Below, piece by piece: positions 34,730-44,579 of a stretch of DNA of 64,000 nt (position 1 is its first letter; every line of letters begins with the position of its first letter). The translations under genes were made by a program, and so were the position numbers. Source of the DNA: Bufo bufo (lineage: Eukaryota; Chordata; Amphibia; Anura; Bufonidae). Where the stretch lies: the NCBI RefSeq assembly GCF_905171765.1, contig NC_053392.1, positions 372,967,963-373,031,962 on the forward strand. Reading direction: 5' to 3'. A model generated the notes under the pieces. That model was not told the DNA's origin and searched no databases. It saw only the letters and a program-made list of their open reading frames with translations.

Positions 34730-35345
34730 TAAATGTGAGGCCTATTTTTTAGGCGCTGTGTGACAGGTATACGTTTAATCACAGAATTAGACTTGTATCT
34801 GCACTGTAGCGTGTGTGTTAAGATTTTCAGAATGACCCTATCAGCACCTTGAATCTAATATACCCTTTTAGGGATAGATTTAAAGTAGGCCTGATACAGC
34901 AGAATCCACTAATTTTGAGAATGGCAAATTTGGGAATTGTTTTTCAACCCAGAACAAAAACTGTGCTTTTACGGTCACTAAAAATAACTTGACCAGCTAA
35001 AACAGTACTTATTTGGAGGAATATAAATGTCAGGCCTAGTTTTTAGGCGCTGGGTGACAGGTATACGTTTAATCACAGAATTAGACTTGTATCTGCACTG
35101 TAGCGTGTGTGTTAAGTTTTTCAGAATGACCCTATCAGCACCTTGAATCTAATATACCCTTTTAGGGATAGATTTAAAGTAGGCCTGATACAGCAGAAAC
35201 CACTAATTTTGAGAATGGCAAATTTGGGAATTGTTTTTCAACCCAGAACAAAAACTGTGCTTTTACGGTCACTAAAAATAACTTGACCAGCTAAAACAGT
35301 ACTGATTTGGAGGAATATAAATGTCAGGCCTATTTTTTAGGCGCT
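34730..35345 (-). repeat. 296-type tandem repeat in the hAT-2 5' region
   Basis: Two full units and a partial one, spacing about 300 bp. On the minus strand they read AGCTGGTCAAGTTATTTTTA, GTGACCGTAAAAGCACA, CCCAAATTTGCCATTCTCAA, TAAATCTATCCCTAAAAGGG, ACACACACGCTACAGTGCAG and TGTGATTAAACGTATACCTG. All are direct counterparts of the unit at 1-2093. Sequence and order are conserved but diverged, so the two arrays share an ancestor and were amplified independently. Confidence 0.9.
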
Positions 35346-35800
35346 GGGTGACAGGCTCAACTTGCCCCTGATGTAGTATATGGCCAAAAAATAACCACAC
35401 TATTGATGGTTAAATGCACTTGGGTGACACAGGCTCAGCCTGCACCTGATGTAGTATATGGCCAAAAAATAACCACACTATTGATGGTTAAATGCACTTG
35501 ATGAAAGCTTGACCCTGATGTAGGATATAGCAAAAAATAACCACACTATTGATGGTTAAATGCACTTGGGTGACACAGGCTCAGCCTGCACCTGATGTAG
35601 TATATGGCCAAAAAATAACCACACTATTGACGGTTAAATGCACTTGGGTGACACAGGCTCAGCTTGCCCCTGATGTAGTATATGGCCAAAAAATAACCAC
35701 ACTATTGATGGTTAAATGCACTTGATGAAAGCTTGACCCTGATGTAGGATATAGCAAAAAATAACCACACTATTGATGGTTAAATGTACTTGGTGGTAGC
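35346..35800 (-). repeat. 78-bp tandem repeat in the hAT-2 5' region
   Basis: About six units of 66-79 bp with GATGTAGTATATGGCCAAAA, AATAACCACACTATTGATGG and TTAAATGCACTTGGGTGACA. Two shorter units carry GATGAAAGCTTGACCCTGAT in place of the CACAGGCTCAGC segment. A related motif, CCTACATCAGGG, is present in the hAT-1 leader at about 17407. Confidence 0.88.
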
Positions 35801-36257
35801 TTGTGCTGGCGCACCACAAGCCACAAAATGGCTGCCGATCACCCCAGAAAAATGTGATATAAAAACGCTCTGGGCAGCCTAAAACCAGTGAGCAATTGAA
35901 TATCAGCACTTCAATGATCCACAGCTGTAGATCGATCACAGAATGAAGTCTTTTGGAGGAGTTAATCTGCCTAATCTCGCCCTAACGTCGCAGCTGCAAC
36001 CTCTCCCTACACTTGTATCAGCAGAGTGACGTGCAGCGCTACGTGACCCAAGCTTATATAGAGGCTGGGTCACATGCTGCACTGGCCAATCACAGCCATG
36101 CCAATAGTAGGCAAGGCTGTGATGGCCTCTTGGGGCAAGTAGTATGATGCTTATTGATTGGCTGCTTTGCAGCCTTTCAAAAAGCGCCAAGAAAGCGCCG
36201 AACACCGAACCCGGACTTTTACGAAAAGTTCGCTCATCCCGGGTTCGCTCATCCCTA
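35801..36257 (-). other. hAT-2 5' terminal region
   Basis: Non-coding. TATATAAG (about 36054 on the minus strand) is a candidate TATA box. The last 30 bp hold two tandem copies of GTTCGCTCATCCC (36228-36240 and 36243-36255), the outer one ending the element. GAACACCGAACCCGG adds TTCGG motifs like those of the 3' end. Confidence 0.65.
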
Positions 36258-36377
36258 ATTCTGAATCCTTATTCATTCAGAATGCATTGGGGCTGAACTG
36301 ATCCGTTTTGTGACGTTTGTGAGAGCCCTGAAACGGATCTCACAAGCGGACCCAGAAATGCCAGTGTGAAAGTAGCC

Positions 36378-36942
36378 TAAACCTAACACTGGGACAACAT
36401 GGTAACTTTATGTAAAAATTGTCCTTGGTCAGATTTGAATCCAGGATCACAACACTGTAGAGAATAGTGCTAAACACTGGGCTAGCGTGCTTACTTTTCT
36501 GATACCAACTGTCCCTCTGAGAAAAAGCAATTGCCACCTTAGTTACACAGTTAACCAATTTTTCAAACTAGGGTGCTTTCACACGTGAGGCTTGAACCAC
36601 GGGTACCACTGTGATTACCACTATTTGCCAGGCTGCACCTTTGTTTCAAGGCTAAGTGCGACTTGGTAATTAGCAGTAACCACAGTGCAGTACCAGTGAC
36701 TGCACTGTGATCAGAAGACAGGAAAAATGAAAAAGGAGGATTACACGACCCCCTCCCCCGTATGCATTTGCAGCTTAGTGACCTAGCAATTTTTTTCATT
36801 TTTCTGATCGTCACATTGCAGGAGCTATATCTTTATTATTTTTCTGTCAATGTAGCTGCATGAGGGCTTGTTTCTTGTGGAACAAGTTTTTAATGGCACC
36901 ATTTTGGGGTGCATATAACTTACTGGTTAAAGGGGTTAAACC
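36378..36942. repeat. dispersed repeat, right part, and other non-coding DNA
   Basis: 36378-36505 continues the AGAACATG repeat (CCTAACACTGGGACAACAT, GTCCTTGGTCAGATTTGAAT). Beyond it, GGGTGCTTTCACACGTGAGG (about 36572) resembles the end of the TAA-flanked element. 36800-36930 carries ATGAGGGCTTGTTTCTTGTG and ACCATTTTGGGGTGCATATA, which I recognise as a common anuran-type dispersed repeat. No gene. Confidence 0.5.
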
Positions 36943-37072
36943 TAGAGTTGAGCGGACACCTGGCTGTTCGGGTTCAACAGGTTCGGCCGAACTTTGGAAA
37001 AAAGTTCGAGTTCGGGACCCGAACTTGACTCGAACTTGACCCCGAACCCAAACCCCATTGAAGTCAATGGGG

Positions 37073-37779
37073 ACCCGAACTTTTGAGCACTAAAATGGCT
37101 GTAAAAATGCCATGGAAAGGGCTAGAGGGCTGCAAATGGCAAATGTGGTTAAGAGCATGGCAAGTGCTCTGCAAACAAATGTGGATAGGGAAATGACTTT
37201 AAATAACATAAAATACGTAAAAATTAAAAATAATAATCTTGATCTAGGAGGACGAGGTCCATATGGAGTAGGAGGTTGAGGAGGCGGTGGATGTGGCGGT
37301 GTAGGTGGAAGCGGCGGTGGAGGAGGAGGTAGCCTACACTGCAGAAGCTGACCCCTGTCAGTTAGTTCGTGTAGGCGAGTGCAAATTTACTGCCCCACCA
37401 TGTCGCACGTCCCCGTGATATTCACAATCCAATTTAATATCTGCAACTTTCGATGTTCTTTTCTGCGCCTACTATGGTGATCACGGGTGGTGGGTAATCA
37501 GGGTTCCACGCCGGAGAGGGAGCGTGAGGAAGAGAGACCACATCCAAGGGAGGATTAATTTTTTTAAATTTAAAATTATAGAGCTGAAATATGGGAGGAA
37601 TTATTAAAGCATAAAAGTGTGACAACTTTTTAAAGTTTAAGCATTGAATGTAAGGATGTGGTGCGCATTAATTACTGAATAATTTATTACATTTTATTGC
37701 CTGTCACCTATGCATAGCAGGTGTTTATTTACATCTAAAATTGCATAATGTCAACCCAAGAATGCAACAGAAAAATTAG
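37073..37779 (-). other. hAT-3 3' subterminal region and UTR
   Basis: Non-coding. It shows GCAAACAAATGTGGATAGGG and a GGTGGAGGAGG-rich stretch also found in the other hAT 3' regions. From about 37345 the sequence is not shared with hAT-1 or hAT-2 and I do not recognise it. Confidence 0.55.
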
Positions 37780-38870
37780 TGAAATGTATTAACCTGTCTA
37801 CTTGGTAGAGGAGGGGTATATTACACACAAAATTCAGTGAATTACACCACAAAATGTAACTGACAAATAAAAATTATTTTTTTACCGGTCTAATAGGTAT
37901 AGCAGTGGTACATCACACCCAAAAAATGTTGAATTTCACCATAAAATGGAACTGACAATTTTTTTTTAAACCTGTCTACTAGGTATAGCAGTGGTACTTC
38001 ACACCCAAAAATTGGTGAATTTCACCAGAAAATGTAACTGACTGTCACGGGGTTCCGAAGGTGCACTCGGTCCCCCATTGCCCGCAGACCTGTTGCTTAG
38101 CTTTGGGAATGAGGATCTGTGTTTGACCTCATTCCCAGGGCGGCTTTACTAGCTGGGTGGCTCCCTGCTCCTAGTCTGCCTTGAGCGCCAAACTGATCAC
38201 TCGGTGCTCGACTGGTTGGTCTGTCGGTCATGTGACGCTGGCCGCGTCACATGACCCTCACTCCCCACTATAAATACAGGCAGCCTGCTGGCTACAGGTT
38301 GCCTGTTAATTTCTAGGTTCCTGGCTATTTGTTGGACTACTGAATACTTACTTGATCCTGTTCCCTGACGATCCTTTGCCTGCTCCTCCTGTACTGCGCA
38401 TCCGTCCTGGTATTGTGACCTCGGCTCCCACCTGACTACTCTCTTAGGACTCCTCTTGTACTTCACTGCTCTCCTGGTATTTGACCCCGCTTCTCCTGAC
38501 CATTCTTTGCTTAATCCTTTGTACTGCGTAGCTCTCTTGGTTCTGACCCGGTCCGTTCATGTTCCGTATTTTGTCTTGTCTGTCTTCCCTGCACATATCC
38601 TAAGTTAGGGACTGTCGTCCAGTTGTCCCCTGTCATCAGGACTCGTGAGGCAAGTAGGCACGGCCAGGGGTGAGGGTGGAGCGCAGTGGTCACTATCCTT
38701 CCCCCTGTGTGTGTGTGGACGTGACCGTTACACTGACTATTTTTTAATTTATTTTTTTAACCTGTCTACTAGGAATAGCAGTGGTACATCACACCCAAAA
38801 ATTATTGAATTTCAACTGAAAATGTAACTAACAATTTTTTTTTTTTTTTTTTCTTCTTTTTTTTTCGGTC
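37780..38870. repeat. 3' minisatellite of hAT-3, split by a solo LTR
   Basis: Four or more units of about 95-105 bp built on CCTGTCTACTAGGTATAGCA, GTGGTACATCACACCCAAAA and ATTTCACCAGAAAATGTAAC. They lie at about 37790, 37885, 37970 and 38757, and are interrupted at 38043-38732. Confidence 0.82.
38043..38732 (+). mobile_element. solo LTR with 5-bp target duplication
   Basis: 690 bp from TGTCACGGGGTTCCG to GTGACCGTTACA, flanked by CTGAC on both sides (38038-38042 and 38733-38737). A TATA-like CACTATAAATACAGG lies near 38266. Ends and duplication size are those of a Ty3/gypsy-type LTR. It is not similar to the Gypsy-1/2 LTRs beyond the TGTCAC start. Strand is inferred from the TATA-like box. 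Confidence 0.85.
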
Positions 38871-39049
38871 TACTAGGTATAGGAGTGGAAGTGGCGGTAG
38901 AGGAGGACGAGGTAGCCAACACAGGTTTTTGGTTTTAATTTAATTTTTTAAAATTAGGGTGCACACTAAAAGAGAGTGAAATATCCAAAATACAAGAATG
39001 AGCAATTGTGCTGCAGTATAACAATGCTAGCTAGTGCCGGTATACATGT

Positions 39050-41782
39050 CTATTCTGCACAAGGTACGGACAAGTCCTGAGGAATCCATGCCTGGTTCAT
39101 TTTAATGAACGTGAGCTTGTCCACATTGGCTGTGGACAGGCGGCTGCGCTTGTCTGTGATGACACCCCCTGCCATGCTAAACACATGTTCAGATAATACA
39201 CTGGCTGCATACTGTGTCCTCTGTATCCCCACAGCCACGCACCAGTGATGGCCATGAGCTTGTCTGGGTGCCACCCTGCTGTGAACATGGCTCCTCCTCC
39301 ATCTCCTCCTCCTCATCCTCCACCTCGTCATCCTCCAGAACTGTGCCCTGGCTGGACAATTGTGTACCTGGCGTTTGTGGGTGCAGGAACCCACCCTCGG
39401 AGCCACTTGTGAATGACTGGCCGGAAACCCTACGAAATGATCCCTCTTCCTCCTCCTCCTGTGCCACATTCTCTTCCATCATCGCCAGGAGCGTTTTTTT
39501 TCGAGGAGGCATAGAAGTAGTATAGTAACGCTGAGAACAGCGTTATCGGCACTGGCCACAAGTCTCGCATGGAGGCCCAGTCATTGGTGGTAAAGTGGTG
39601 CTGTTCCGCCGAGCGATTCACCCGTGCGTGCTGCAGCTGAAACTCCACTATCGCCTGCTGCTGCTCGCACAGTCTGGCCGGCATGTGCAAGGTGGAGTTC
39701 CACCTTGTGGGCACGTCGCATATGAGACGGTGAGCGGGAAGGCCGAAGTTACGCTGCAGCGCTGACAGGCGAGCAGCAGCAGCGTGAGAACGCCGAAAGC
39801 GCACACAGATGGCCCGCACTTTATGCAGCAGCTCTGACATATCGGGGTAATTTTTAAGGAATCTCTGCACCACCAAATTCAGCACATGCGCCAGGCAAGG
39901 GATGTGCGTCAAACCGGCTAGTCCCAGAGCTGCTACGAGATTTTGCTTATTATCGCACACCACCAGGCTGGGCTTGAGGCTGACTGGCACAAACCACTCA
40001 TCGGTCTGTTGTTCAAGGCCCGTCCACAGCTCCCGCACGTTGTGGGGTTTGTCCCGCAAACAGATAAGTTTTAAAACAGCCTGCTGTTTTTTACCCCTGG
40101 CTGTGCTGAAGTTGGTGGTGAAGGTGTTACGCTGACCGGATGAGGAGCCGGGAGAAGATGAGGAAGCAGAGTAGGAGGAGGAAGCAACAGGAGGCAAACT
40201 GAAGTGCCCTGCAATCCTCGGTGGTGGAAGGACATGCGCAAAACTGCTATCCGCCTCAGGCCCAGCCGCCACTGCATTTACCCAGTGTGCTGTTATGGAG
40301 ATATAACGTCCCTGAGCGTGCTTACTGGTCCACATATCCGTAGTGAGGTGCACTTTGCCACAGATGGCGTTGCGCAGTGCACACCTGATTTTGTCCCCCA
40401 CTTGGTTGTGCAGGAAAGGGATGGTTTGCCTGGAAAAGTAGTGGCGGCTGGGCACCACCGCCATAAGGCCTTTAAAACTATCCGTCTCCACCAGACGGAA
40501 TGACAGCATTTCAAAGGCCAGTAATTTTGAAATGCTGGCATTCAGGGCTAGTGATCGCGGGTGGGTAGGGGGTACTTCCTCTTCCAAACCAGTGTTTGGG
40601 AGATGGAGAGCTGAACGCCTGCCTGGGACATTGTGAAGATGCTTGGTGACCCAGGTGGTGGTGTTGCTGGAAGATCCTCTGTTTGCGGGGTGGCAGGTGG
40701 CACTGTCACTCCAGAGGTGGATGAAGAGGCCGAGACTGCAGCAGAAGAGGAAGCAGGAGGAGCCAGAGACCTTTCTTGGTTTTTGAGGTGTCTACTCCAC
40801 TGCAGCTCGTGCTTTGCACTTAAATGCCTGGTCATGCAGGTTGTGCTCAGGTTGAGAACGTTTATGCCTTGCTTCAGGCTCTGATTGCACAGCGTGCAAA
40901 CCACTCGTGTCTTGTCGTTAGCACATTGTCTGAAGAACTGCCACGCCAGAGAACTCCTTGGAGCTAGCTTTGGTGTGCTCGGTCCCTTGCTGCGGTGGGC
41001 AGTAGCAGGCGTACTGTCTAGAGGACGGCGCTCCGCTTTTGCACCCTGCTCCCTCTTCTGCTGTGCTGGTGGCTCTGTGCGACCACCGCCTCTTCCTCCG
41101 AACTACATCGGTCCCTCGCATGACCTTGATTCCATGTGGGGTCGAGGACCTCATCGTCCTCCACATCATCTTCCACCCAGTCTTCACCCCTGCCTTCCTT
41201 GTCGGTCTGCACACTTTTGAAAGCCCCAGCAGTTGGCACCTGTGTTTCGTCATCATCCAAGACGTGCTACGATGGTCCTCCCATGTACTCATCTTGAAAG
41301 ATAAGTGGTTGGGCATCAGTGCACTCAATCTCTTCCACTTCTGAGGCAGGGCTAGGTGGATGGCCCTGGGAAACCCTGCCAACAGAGTCATCAAAAAGCA
41401 GAAGAGACTGCTGCATGACTTGGGGCTCAGACTGCTTGGCTGATTTGCAAGGAAGTGAGGTGAAAGACTGATGGACATCAACTGCACGTGCCAACTGTGG
41501 TCTTTCAGCAGGAGACTAAGTGGGAGACAATGTGAAGGAACTGGATCCACTGTCAGCAACCCAATCTACTATCGCCTGTACTTGTTCAGGCCTCACCATT
41601 CGTAGAGTCGCATTAGGCCCGACCAAATACCGCTGCAGGTTCTGTCACCTACTCGCACCTGAGGAAGGGTTTTCACTTGTGCGTGTAGCTGGCACAGATG
41701 GACCACGTCCTCTCCCTGCAACAGGAGCTCCACCAGCAGCACCACGACCTGGGCCACGTCCCTTATTTGACGCTCTCCTCAT
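39050..41782 (-). pseudogene. hAT-3 transposase, zinc-finger BED type, internally deleted
   Basis: Aligns with hAT-2 from an ATG at 41782 (MRRASNKGRG) but is broken early. BED finger remains at 40800-40960 (VVCTLCNQSLKQG, TTCMTRHLSAKH). The longest frame, 39430-40587 (385 residues), holds KLLAFEMLSFRLVE, LTTDMWTSKHAQGRY, LVVCDNKQNLVAAL, CLAHVLNLVVQ and PTRWNSTLHM, then loses frame. The acidic tract follows at 39290-39340. About 600 bp equivalent to hAT-1 20108-20697 are missing, so GCGDTED-like sequence is fused directly to the dimerisation region SVLSEHVFSMAGG, which ends CAE-stop at 39050. It is clearly non-functional. Confidence 0.9.
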
Positions 41783-41804
41783 ATTTCTCGAATTTAGGAT
41801 CTTG

Positions 41805-44560
41805 TCCTAAATGGGTGTTTAATTAATAGTAGAATAAAACGACAGTATGTACAGGGTGTATCTCACACGCCCTGAACCAGACTAGGCCTCAATTAAATTT
41901 GTTTGCCCAAAATAGCTGTATTTCAAATACCTGAATCAAACCACTGTATTTAAAGGGTGTATCTCACATGCCCTGAACCAGACTAGGCCTCAATTAAATT
42001 TGTTTGCCCAAAATGGCTGTATTTCAAATACCTGAATCAAACCCCTGTATTTAAAGGGTGTATCTCACACGCCCTGAACCAGACTAGGCCTCAATTAAAT
42101 TTGTTTGCCCAAAATGGCTGTATTTCAAATACCTGAATCAAACCCTGTATTTAAAGGGTGTATTTCACATGGCCTGAACCACACTAGGCCTCAATTAAAT
42201 TTGTTTGCCTAAAATGGCTGTATTTCAAATACCTGAATCAAACCCCTGTATTTAAAGGGTGTATCTCACACGGCCTGAACCAGACTAGGCCTCAATTAAA
42301 TTTGCTTGCCCAAAATGGCTGTATTTCAAATATCTGAATCAAACCCCTGTATTTAAAGGGTGTATCTCACATGCCCTGAACCAGACTATTCCTCAATTAA
42401 AGATTTGTGCACCAAATGCCGTATATAACCCTGGAATTTCACACGTGCTGATGCTGCAAGGCCAGAAAAATAGTGGAATCTGGCAAAAAAGTGTGTTTTT
42501 AAAAACCCAGAAAATGATGGCTGTATTTATAGCTTAATATCTCAATATAACCCAAATATATAAAGGGTGTATCTCACAATGACATATGCAGCAAAGGCTG
42601 CCAAATAAACTTTTTTTGCCCAAACGGGTGTTTGTTTAATAACTGAATATGGCAGCAGTATATAACCCTAGAATTTCAAACGTCAAGATGCTGCAAGGCC
42701 TGAAATATTGTGCATTTTTCCCCAAAAAGGGTGTTCTATTAATAGAAGAATATAAGCCCTGTATATACAGGGTGTATCTCACACGGCCTGACCCACACTA
42801 GGCCTCAATTAAATTTGTTTGCCCAAAATGGCTGTATTTCAAATACCTGAATAGAAAGAAGCCCTGTATTTAAAGGGCTTCTGTCAGCCCACTAAACCGT
42901 TTTTTTTTTTTTTGCTTAATAATAACCCCTACACTGCGATTTATCCATACATAAGTAAAATAAGAATTTTGGTTCAGTAGAATTTGCTAAAACCCTATTT
43001 TTATAATATGTAAATTACCTTGCTACCAGCAAGTAGGACGGCTACTTGCTGGTAGCAGCCGCATCCTCCGATGGTAATGACGCCCCCTCTGCTTGTTGAT
43101 TGACAGGGCCAGCGGACGGGATCTTTCTCCGCTGGCCCTGCCTGTTTTCATTCAATATCTGGCGCCTGCGCCGCGGCCGTACCTATCTTCAATCGGCGCA
43201 GGCGCACTGAGAGGCGGCCACTCACTCGGCCGCTTCATCCTCAATGCGCCTGCGCCGATGACGTCACATCTACACCCGGCGCAGGCGCATTGAGGATGAA
43301 GCTGCCGAGTGAGTGGCCGCCTCTCAGTGCGCCTGCGCCGATTGAAGATAGGTACGGCCGCGGCGCAGGTGCCAGATATTGAATGAAAACAGGCAGGGCC
43401 AGCGGAGAAAGATCCCGTCCGCTGGCCCTGTCAAATCAACAAGCAGAGGGGGCGTCATTACCATCGGAGGATGCGGCTGCTACCAGCAAGTAGCCGCCCT
43501 ACTTGCTGGTAGCAAGGTAATTTACATATTATAAAAATAGGGTATTAGCAAATTCTACTGAACCAAAATTCTTATTTTACTTATGTATGGATAAATCGCA
43601 GTGTAGGGGTTATTATTAAACAAAAAAAAAAAACGGTTTAGTGGGCTGACAGAAGCCCTTCAAAGGGTGTGTCTCACACGCCCTGAACCAGACTAGGCCT
43701 CAATTAAAGATTTGTGCACCAAATGGCGGTATTTCAAATATCTGAATATAACCCAAATATATAAAAGGTGTATCTCACAATGACATATATGCAGCAATAG
43801 CTGCCAAATTATTATTTTTTGCCCAAACGGGTGTTTGTTTAATAACTGAATATGGCAGCAGTATATAACCCTGGAATTTCAAACGTCAAGATGCTGCAAG
43901 GCCTGAAAAATTTTGTATTTTGCACAAAAAAATGTGTTTTATTAATAAAAGAATCAAACCCCTGTATTTAAAGGGTGTATCTCACACGCCCTGAACCAGA
44001 CTAGGCCTTCTTTTAATTTTGTTTGCCCAAAATAGCTGTATTTCAAATACCTGAATAGAGCCCCTGTATATACAGGGTGTATCTCACACGCCCTGATCCA
44101 CACTAGGCTGCAATTAAATTTGTTTGCCCAAAATGGCTTTATTTCAAATACCTGAATAGAAGCCCTGTATTTAAAGGGTGTATTTCACACACCCTGATCG
44201 ACACTAGGACGCTATCAAAGAATTGTGCCCAAAATGGCTTTATTTCAAATAACTGAATAGAAAGACAGTATATAAAGGAGGTATCTCACAATGACATCTG
44301 CAGCAAAGGCTGCCAACTATATTTTTTTTGCCAAAACGGGTATTTGTTTAATAACTGAATATGGCAGCAGTATATAACCCTGGAATTTCACACGTGCTGA
44401 TGCTGCAAGGCCAGAAAAATAGTGGAATCTGGCAAAAAAGTGTGAAAGCTGTATATATTAAACTTGAATTTAACACTTGCAGATCTGGAAAATAGTGGCT
44501 TTTGGCAAAAAAAAAAGTGTGTTTTTAAAAACCCAGAAAATGATGGCTGTATTTCTAGCC
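41805..44560. repeat. 101-bp tandem array in the hAT-3 5' region
   Basis: Units of about 101 bp: TGTATTTAAAGGGTGTATCT, CACACGCCCTGAACCAGACT, AGGCCTCAATTAAATTTGTT, TGCCCAAAATGGCTGTATTT. They are regular at 41850-42400 and more degenerate and variable in length after 42400. A hairpin MITE is inserted at 42874. The array occupies the same place as the 296/78-bp arrays of hAT-2 and the satellites left of hAT-1, but its sequence is different. Confidence 0.9.
42874..43659. mobile_element. 786-bp hairpin MITE (T2/Kolobok-like, TTAA target)
   Basis: Two arms of about 385 bp are nearly perfect inverted copies around a short centre near 43266 (GATGACGTCACATC). Ends are AGGGCTTCTGTCAG and its complement. 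Left flank is TTAA (42870-42873), right flank TCAA (43660-43663), consistent with a TTAA duplication carrying one change. Joining the flanks restores a normal 101-bp unit. TTAAAGG-type ends are characteristic of T2-family MITEs described in Xenopus. It has no coding capacity. Confidence 0.88.
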
Positions 44561-44579
44561 TAAATTGCACATTGACTAA

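Larger units (their letters stand above)
30528..36257 (-). mobile_element. hAT-2: complete hAT element with both termini
   Basis: 5730 bp. The 3' terminus TAGAGTTGAGCTAACACCTG starts at 30528. The 5' terminus, read from the right, is TAGGGATGAGCGAACCCGG. The flanking 8 bp are ATTCTAAA (30520-30527) and ATTCTGAA (36258-36265), an 8-bp hAT-type duplication with one mismatch. From 5' to 3' (right to left) it has a terminal region with a duplicated terminus, a 78-bp array, a 296-type array, the BED transposase, the 3' UTR, a 46-bp minisatellite and GTTCGG-rich subterminal DNA. This copy is the key for interpreting the satellites at the start of the window. Confidence 0.92.
30159..36377. mobile_element. 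TAA-flanked inverted-repeat element (Harbinger-like MITE), split by hAT-2
   Basis: Left end GGCTACTTTCACACT (30159-30173), right end AGTGTGAAAGTAGCC (36363-36377), perfect 15-bp inverted repeats, each flanked by TAA. Without hAT-2 it is about 490 bp. It has internal inverted motifs built on ACGGATCCGT and no coding capacity. A 3-bp TAA duplication is typical of PIF/Harbinger elements. The superfamily is inferred from that alone. Confidence 0.75.
36943..44560 (-). mobile_element. hAT-3: hAT element lacking its 5' terminus
   Basis: The 3' terminus TAGAGTTGAGCGGACACCTG begins at 36943 and is followed by GTTCGG-rich subterminal DNA and CCCCATTGAAGTCAATGGGG (37053-37072). Then come a minisatellite, the transposase relic (39050-41782) and a 101-bp array that runs to about 44560 and meets Gypsy-3. 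No TAGGGATGAGCG-type 5' end is present, so the 5' end was lost by truncation or deletion. Confidence 0.82.

Noticed and set aside
17639..41782. hAT transposases as domesticated host genes (ZBED-like)
   Set aside because: All three copies have several frameshifts, stops or deletions and sit next to transposon termini, so they are decayed transposons.
43093..43293. 66-codon frame in the hairpin MITE
   Set aside because: It crosses the centre of an inverted repeat and has no motif.
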